A DNA stretch of 9,949 nt from Solirubrobacterales bacterium. GTDB lineage: Bacteria; Actinomycetota; Thermoleophilia; Solirubrobacterales; 70-9. Below, piece after piece: positions 6,313 to 9,949 of this stretch. Below the pieces are notes generated by a model. The model saw nothing but the letters and a program-made list of their open reading frames with translations, was not told the origin of the DNA and ran no database searches. The DNA lies in assembly GCA_013694825.1 (NCBI GenBank), contig JACDBR010000249.1, forward strand, positions 1 through 9,949, written 5' to 3'. Both the position numbers and the translations under genes were made by a program. Within the stretch, counting starts at the first letter, position 1. Each line of letters opens with the position of its first letter.

Positions 6313-6354
6313 GATCCTCGATCGCCGCGGAGCCCGATCCTCGCGTGCCGCGGA
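6313..6354. repeat. Spaced direct repeat upstream of doxX
   Basis: GATCCTCG-N3-GCCGCGGA occurs at 6313-6331 and again at 6336-6354. Sixteen of 19 positions are identical and the period is 23 bp, about two helical turns. It occupies most of the 68-bp gap between doxX and the gene before it on the same strand. The spacing suggests an operator binding protein on one DNA face, but this is inference. Confidence 0.5.
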
Positions 6355-6358
6355 ACGC

Positions 6359-6811
6359 TCAGCGGTAGAACTGGATGAAGAAGCCGGTGGGCTCGCCGGA
6401 TACGGCGGTGGGGGCGGTCACCTGGGCCTGGGTCTGGCGATCGCAGGGAGGCGATGGCTCGCCGACCGAGACCACGGCGTCCTCGTCGGTGAAGTCGCCG
6501 GGCCCGAACAGCGTCAGCAGGTTGGCGCCCTCGAAGTCGAACGGCAGGTCGCTGAAGCAGAACGTGTCGCCCTGCTCGACCGTCACGTTCGAGCTCTCGA
6601 CGTTTACCGAGCGGCCGGCGTCGACGATGCCCTCGCCGCTGACCTGTGCGTAGCCGACCGTGGGGCCGCTGGTCGGAGCGCCGGGCTCGGTGACGGTGAA
6701 CAGTACGAAGACCGCGAGGGCTGCCAGCGCCGCGGCGCCGCCGAGGACGTCAACGCGGCGCGGCCGCCGCCGCGAGGGCGGCCGGTCGTGTTCGGCACTC
6801 GTGGCGATCAC
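6359..6811 (-). CDS. Membrane-anchored or secreted hypothetical protein
   Basis: A 150-residue protein I cannot place in a family. A basic N-terminus (RRRPRRVDV, about 14-22) is followed by one hydrophobic helix (about 24-40, GGAAALAALAVFVLFTV). An extracytoplasmic acidic domain rich in Gly, Thr and Val comes next, so it is either a signal-anchored or an exported protein. The soluble part has two cysteines (C85 in GDTFCFSD, C123 in SPPCDRQ), which could form a disulfide, and it ends in FFIQFYR. A GTG start at 6811 is used here; no strong ribosome binding site is visible. It is divergent from the aldo/keto reductase gene and precedes doxX on the same strand after a 68-bp gap. Confidence 0.7.
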   Translation of the reverse strand: MIATSAEHDRPPSRRRPRRVDVLGGAAALAALAVFVLFTVTEPGAPTSGPTVGYAQVSGEGIVDAGRSVNVESSNVTVEQGDTFCFSDLPFDFEGANLLTLFGPGDFTDEDAVVSVGEPSPPCDRQTQAQVTAPTAVSGEPTGFFIQFYR

Positions 6812-6877
6812 GTAAGCCTAGGTATCCGCCGGCGCTCGTCGGCTCCGCCGGTGGGCATGGGTGGCTGGGCCCGAGGC

Positions 6878-6891
6878 GCGCTTGGGAGCGC
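6878..6891 (+). promoter_or_regulatory. Small hairpin in the reductase leader
   Basis: GCGCT-TGGG-AGCGC forms a 5-bp perfect stem with a 4-nt loop, ending 9 nt before the ribosome binding site (GAAGAGG, 6901-6907) of the aldo/keto reductase. The 103-bp divergent gap also carries two TCCGCCGG copies (6825 and 6844). No promoter hexamers are convincing. Confidence 0.2.
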
Positions 6892-6914
6892 AACCATCGG
6901 GAAGAGGTAGTGGC

Positions 6915-7805
6915 GTGAGCGATACCTCCACCACAACTGAACGTCCCGTCGAGTCCAGCGGCAGCTTCGCGATCGGCGGCGAGAGCGGGGTCCACAGGCT
7001 CGGCTACGGAGCCATGCAGATCACCGGCGACGGGATCTGGGGCGACCCGCCCGATCGAGACGAGGCGATTCGGGTCCTGCGACGAGCCGTCGAGCTCGGC
7101 GTCGACTTCATCGACACCGCCGACTCCTACGGCCCCTTCGTCTCCGAGGACCTGATCCGCGAGGCGCTGCATCCCTACGACGGGGTGACGATCGCAACAA
7201 AGGGCGGCTTGGTCCGCGGCGGGCCGGGCGACTGGAAGCCGGTCGGACGCGCCGAGTACCTGCGCCAGTGCGTCGAGATGAGCCTGCGCCGGCTAGGCCT
7301 CGAGACGATCGAGCTCTACCAGCTCCACCGCATCGACTCGAACGTCCCAGCCGAAGAGCAGCTCGGCCTCCTGAAGGAGATGCAGGGCGAGGGCAAGATC
7401 CGCCACGTCGGCCTCTCCGAGGTTTCCGTCGAGCAGATCGAGGAGGCGCGAAAGACAGTTGACGTCGCAAGCGTCCAGAACCTCTACAACCTCGTCAACC
7501 GCCAGTCCGAGGACGTGCTCGACTACGCCGAGCGCGAGGGCCTCGGGTTCATTCCTTGGTTTCCGATCGCGACCGGTGAGTTGGCCGAGGATGGCGGACC
7601 GCTGGATGAGCTCGCCGCCGAGCACGACGCCACACCCTCGCAGCTCGCGCTCGCCTGGCTGCTCAAGCGCTCGCCCAACATCCTCCCGATCCCCGGCACG
7701 AAGTCGGTCGAGCACCTCGAGGAGAACCTCGGGGCGGCGACGATCGAGCTCTCCGACGAGGCGTTCAAGCGGCTCGGTGAGGCCGGCGAGAGCTCGGAGG
7801 GCTAG
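6915..7805 (+). CDS. Aldo/keto reductase
   Basis: NAD(P)H-dependent oxidoreductase with a TIM-barrel fold, reducing aldehydes or ketones; the natural substrate is unknown. I chose the GTG at 6915 (296 residues) because GAAGAGG lies 7 nt upstream. The longer frame from 6861 adds 18 unlikely residues. The catalytic tetrad is complete: D67 and Y72 ([11 protein letters not shown]), K96 (IATKGG) and H138 (YQLHRID). The NADP-binding end of the barrel is visible as [18 protein letters not shown]. Length is normal for a bacterial single-domain aldo/keto reductase. The next gene starts 4 bp after the stop, so the two are one operon. Both act on small carbonyl or ester compounds, which suggests a detoxification or catabolic pair. 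Confidence 0.95.
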   Translation: MSDTSTTTERPVESSGSFAIGGESGVHRLGYGAMQITGDGIWGDPPDRDEAIRVLRRAVELGVDFIDTADSYGPFVSEDLIREALHPYDGVTIATKGGLVRGGPGDWKPVGRAEYLRQCVEMSLRRLGLETIELYQLHRIDSNVPAEEQLGLLKEMQGEGKIRHVGLSEVSVEQIEEARKTVDVASVQNLYNLVNRQSEDVLDYAEREGLGFIPWFPIATGELAEDGGPLDELAAEHDATPSQLALAWLLKRSPNILPIPGTKSVEHLEENLGAATIELSDEAFKRLGEAGESSEG

Positions 7806-7809
7806 CCGG

Positions 7810-8538
7810 GTGCCCAGCGTCAACGTGCCGGGAGCAGCGAGCGCTCCGGAGCTAAAGGCCCACCTCGCGGTGCCGCCGGTCGGCGACGGGCCGTGGCCTG
7901 GGGTCGTCGTTCTGCACGAGAACTTCGGGCTCAACGACGACGTTCGCGAGCACGCCGAAAGGCTCGCCGCGGCCGGTTATCTGGCTCTCGCGCCGGATCT
8001 GTTCACGGCGGGGCGATTTCGCTGCATCCAGGCAGGCATCCGCGCGGTGATCAAGGGCGAGGGCGAGGCGTTCGAGGACATCGAGGCGGCGCGACGGTTC
8101 CTGGCCCGCCGCCCGGAGTGCAGCGACCGGGTCGGCGTGATCGGATTCTGCATGGGCGGCGGCTTTGCGCTGCTCGTCGCCTCGCGGGGCTTCGACGCCG
8201 CCGCCGCCAACTATGGGCCCGTCTACGGGGACCTGGATGAGCGACTCCGCGGCGCCTGCCCGGTGATCGCCTCCTACGGCGCCAAGGACCGGCTGATCCC
8301 AGGACACGGGGGAAAGCTGGAGCGGGCGCTGGAGCGCTCCGCCGTGATTCATGACTTCAAGCAGTATCCCGACGCCGGCCACTCGTTCCTGAACCGTCCC
8401 GCCGTCGGGCCGCTCGGGCCGGTGATGCGGGTCACCGCCGGGGTCGGCTTTCACGGACCGAGCGCCGAGCACGCGTGGACCCGGATCCTGCGCTTCTTCG
8501 ACGAGCACCTGCGGGAAGCACCGGAGCCGATCCGTTGA
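7810..8538 (+). CDS. Dienelactone hydrolase-family alpha/beta hydrolase
   Basis: A 242-residue alpha/beta hydrolase of the dienelactone hydrolase family, a cytoplasmic enzyme that opens lactone or ester rings. The real start is GTG 7810, with GGAGGG 8 nt upstream, immediately after the reductase stop. The open frame extends far to the left only as a shadow of that gene. The triad is complete: C114 in GFCMGGG, D160 in YGAKDRL and H191 in YPDAGHSF. E37 in VVVLHENFGLN matches the glutamate that primes the nucleophile in characterised dienelactone hydrolases. True chlorocatechol-pathway function is not implied, since no catechol genes are nearby. Family relatives are broad-specificity esterases. 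It is probably co-transcribed with the aldo/keto reductase. Confidence 0.94.
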   Translation: MPSVNVPGAASAPELKAHLAVPPVGDGPWPGVVVLHENFGLNDDVREHAERLAAAGYLALAPDLFTAGRFRCIQAGIRAVIKGEGEAFEDIEAARRFLARRPECSDRVGVIGFCMGGGFALLVASRGFDAAAANYGPVYGDLDERLRGACPVIASYGAKDRLIPGHGGKLERALERSAVIHDFKQYPDAGHSFLNRPAVGPLGPVMRVTAGVGFHGPSAEHAWTRILRFFDEHLREAPEPIR

Positions 8539-8625
8539 TCTTCGCGTGAGCTTCGCCCGGCCGGGGGGTTACATTCACGAGGCGAGACTCGGGGGTCGAC
8601 ATCCGAGGGGGCCGCGGGGAGTCAG
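8539..8625. other. Gap between hydrolase operon and sigma fragment
   Basis: Eighty-seven bases with no gene. A weak inverted pair (CGTGA near 8546, TCACG near 8575) encloses a G/C-rich stretch, with no T run after it, so I do not call a terminator. The end of the gap holds the ribosome binding site of the sigma fragment. Confidence 0.3.
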
Positions 8626-8867
8626 ATGAAAGCGGGCAGACTCGAGCCGTTAGCGCGGGTGGTGCTTCGGACCCAGTCCGACGAGCGCCTCGTCGCCATG
8701 GCGCGACGGCCTCGAGCCCGCCTTTGGTGAGATCGTCCGCCGCTACCGGCCGAGCCTGGTGGCTTCCGCCTCCGCCTACGTCCCGCCGGGGCGAGCCGAG
8801 GACGTGGTCCAAGACAGCCTGATGCGCTCGTGGGGGCGACTTTCGTCCAGCTCAGCCGAGATCCGGC
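8626..8867 (+). pseudogene. ECF sigma-factor fragment (region 2), frameshifted
   Basis: The remains of an extracytoplasmic-function RNA polymerase sigma factor. From ATG 8626 (GGGGAG 5 nt upstream) the frame reads MKAGRLEPLARVVLRTQSDE, then RLVAMA, and shifts at about 8704. The next frame continues DGLEPAFGEIVRRYRPSL, then [20 protein letters not shown] and SWGRL, a standard sigma region 2 with its core-RNAP-binding helix. One extra base, or two missing, at 8704 repairs the reading frame. As written the frame from 8626 stops at 8730 after 34 residues. After SWGRL (about 8838) the sigma similarity ends and no region 4 is present; the DNA passes into isocitrate lyase. The right boundary is approximate. 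It cannot be functional as given. Confidence 0.82.
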
Positions 8868-9949
8868 GAGCGCGACTACGTGCACGCCCTCGGAGCGATG
8901 ACGGGCAACCAGGCCGTCCAGCAGGTGCGCGCCGGACTCGAGGCGATCTACCTCTCCGGCTGGCAGGTCGCTGCCGACGCCAATCTCTCCTCCCAGACCT
9001 ACCCCGACCAGAGCCTCTATTCGGCCAACTCGGTTCCGGCGGTCGTGCGCAGGATCAACAACGCCCTGCTGCGCGCCGATCAGATCACCTGGCTGGAGGG
9101 CGAGGACGAGCCCGGCAACGGCTGGCTGGCGCCGATCGTCGCCGACGCCGAGGCCGGCTTCGGCGGCCAGCTCAACGCCTTCGAGCTGACCCGCCAGATG
9201 CTCGCCGCGGGCGCGGCCGGGATCCACTTCGAAGACCAGCTCGCCTCGGAGAAGAAGTGCGGCCACATGGGCGGCAAGGTGCTGATCCCGACGGCCCAGC
9301 ACATCCGCACGCTGAACGCGGCAAGGCTCGCCGCCGACATCGAGGGGGTCAGAACCCTGATCGTCGCGCGCACCGACGCCCTTGCCGCGAACCTGCTGAT
9401 GAACGACGTCGACGATCGCGATCGCGAGTTCGTCACCGGCGAGCGGACCGCTGAGGGCTTCCACCGCGTCCGCGAGGGGATGGAGGCGGTCGTCGCGCGT
9501 GGGCTGGCCTACGCGCCCTACGCCGATCTGCTCTGGATGGAGACCGCCACCCCCGATCTCGACGAGGCACGTGAGTTCGCCGAGGCGATCGCGGCTGAGT
9601 ATCCGGACAAGCTCCTGGCCTACAACTGCTCGCCCTCGTTCAACTGGAGCGAGCACCTGAGCGAGAGCCAGATCGAGAGCTTCCAGCGCGACCTGGCGGG
9701 GATCGGCTATCGCTTCCAGTTCATCACCCTGGCGGGCTTCCACGCTCTGAACCATTCGATGTTCGAGCTCGCCCGCGGCTACGCCGAGCGCGACATGACG
9801 GCGTTCGTTGAGCTCCAGAACGCCGAGCTCGCCTCGCAGGAGCACGGCTTCACCGCCGTCCGTCATCAACGCGAGGTGGGCGCCGGCTACTTCGACGGCG
9901 TCGCGACGGCCATCAACCCCGACTCGGAGACCGAGGCGCTGAGCGGCTC
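8868..9949 (+). pseudogene. aceA: Isocitrate lyase, 5'-truncated, open at window end
   Basis: Glyoxylate-cycle enzyme splitting isocitrate into glyoxylate and succinate. The match to the mycobacterial-type enzyme begins abruptly at [17 protein letters not shown] (8874) and is then continuous in one frame. It includes [18 protein letters not shown] and the catalytic loop KKCGHMGGK (Cys at 9258-9260). It also includes NCSPSFNW (9624-9647), [17 protein letters not shown] and [11 protein letters not shown]. Compared with M. tuberculosis Icl1 about 64 N-terminal residues are missing. At the right edge only the last few residues are absent because the window ends. Upstream the frame is open to 8823 but reads unrelated sequence. 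The first possible start is GTG 8880, with no good ribosome binding site. It is joined to the sigma fragment: a deletion or fusion in the genome, or a chimeric assembly. Confidence 0.92.

Noticed and set aside
7459..7809. N-terminal extension of the dienelactone hydrolase frame
   Set aside because: It lies over the aldo/keto reductase in another frame and is Ser/Arg-rich. The ribosome binding site and family start point to GTG 7810.
8622..9869. A 415-codon minus-strand frame opposite isocitrate lyase
   Set aside because: The plus strand encodes unmistakable isocitrate lyase in one continuous frame. The minus frame has no recognisable domain and is a third-position shadow.
1..9949. A new defence or biosynthetic gene system
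   Set aside because: Apart from the element's small unknown genes, all genes belong to familiar families in loose arrangement. Nothing groups them into one functional system.

Overview
The window is high-GC DNA with strong G/C preference at third codon positions, GTG/TTG starts on several genes and actinobacterial-type protein families: a mycobacterial-type isocitrate lyase, LtrA, DoxX, an AlkZ-like winged-helix protein and an ECF sigma factor. I infer a high-GC actinobacterium, possibly of the Thermoleophilia/Solirubrobacterales type. That placement rests on protein style only and was not tested against a database.

Left arm (about 1-2168): the end of an integrated element. Two unrecognised small proteins and a 36-residue ORF lead, by abutting or overlapping stop/start codons, into a complete tyrosine recombinase. 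The integrase gene ends inside a tRNA-Met(CAU) gene on the opposite strand, the usual arrangement of an integrase beside its attachment site. The element continues leftwards out of the window.

Middle (2236-6811): ordinary chromosomal genes, mostly on the minus strand. These are an ASCH-domain/winged-helix protein, an AlkZ-like DNA glycosylase-family protein, an LtrA-family membrane protein broken by a 1-nt frameshift, a DoxX-family membrane protein and an anchored or secreted hypothetical protein. A plus-strand DUF4345-like membrane gene between ASCH and AlkZ-like has an in-frame amber stop. Short tandem repeats lie upstream of the AlkZ-like gene, and a spaced direct repeat lies upstream of doxX.

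Right arm (6915-9949, plus strand): a two-gene operon of an aldo/keto reductase and a dienelactone hydrolase-family protein, both with intact catalytic residues. Next comes an ECF sigma-factor fragment that is frameshifted and stops after region 2. It runs directly into an isocitrate lyase lacking about its first 64 residues and still open at the window end.

The right two-thirds therefore hold four lesions (amber stop, two frameshifts, one gene-gene fusion junction) among otherwise intact genes. Either this is local gene decay and rearrangement, or the sequence contains errors or a chimeric join; the window alone cannot decide. I found no convincing new defence or biosynthetic system. The points most worth checking are the sigma/isocitrate lyase junction, the integrase-tRNA overlap with its coupled small genes, and the tandem repeats before the AlkZ-like gene.
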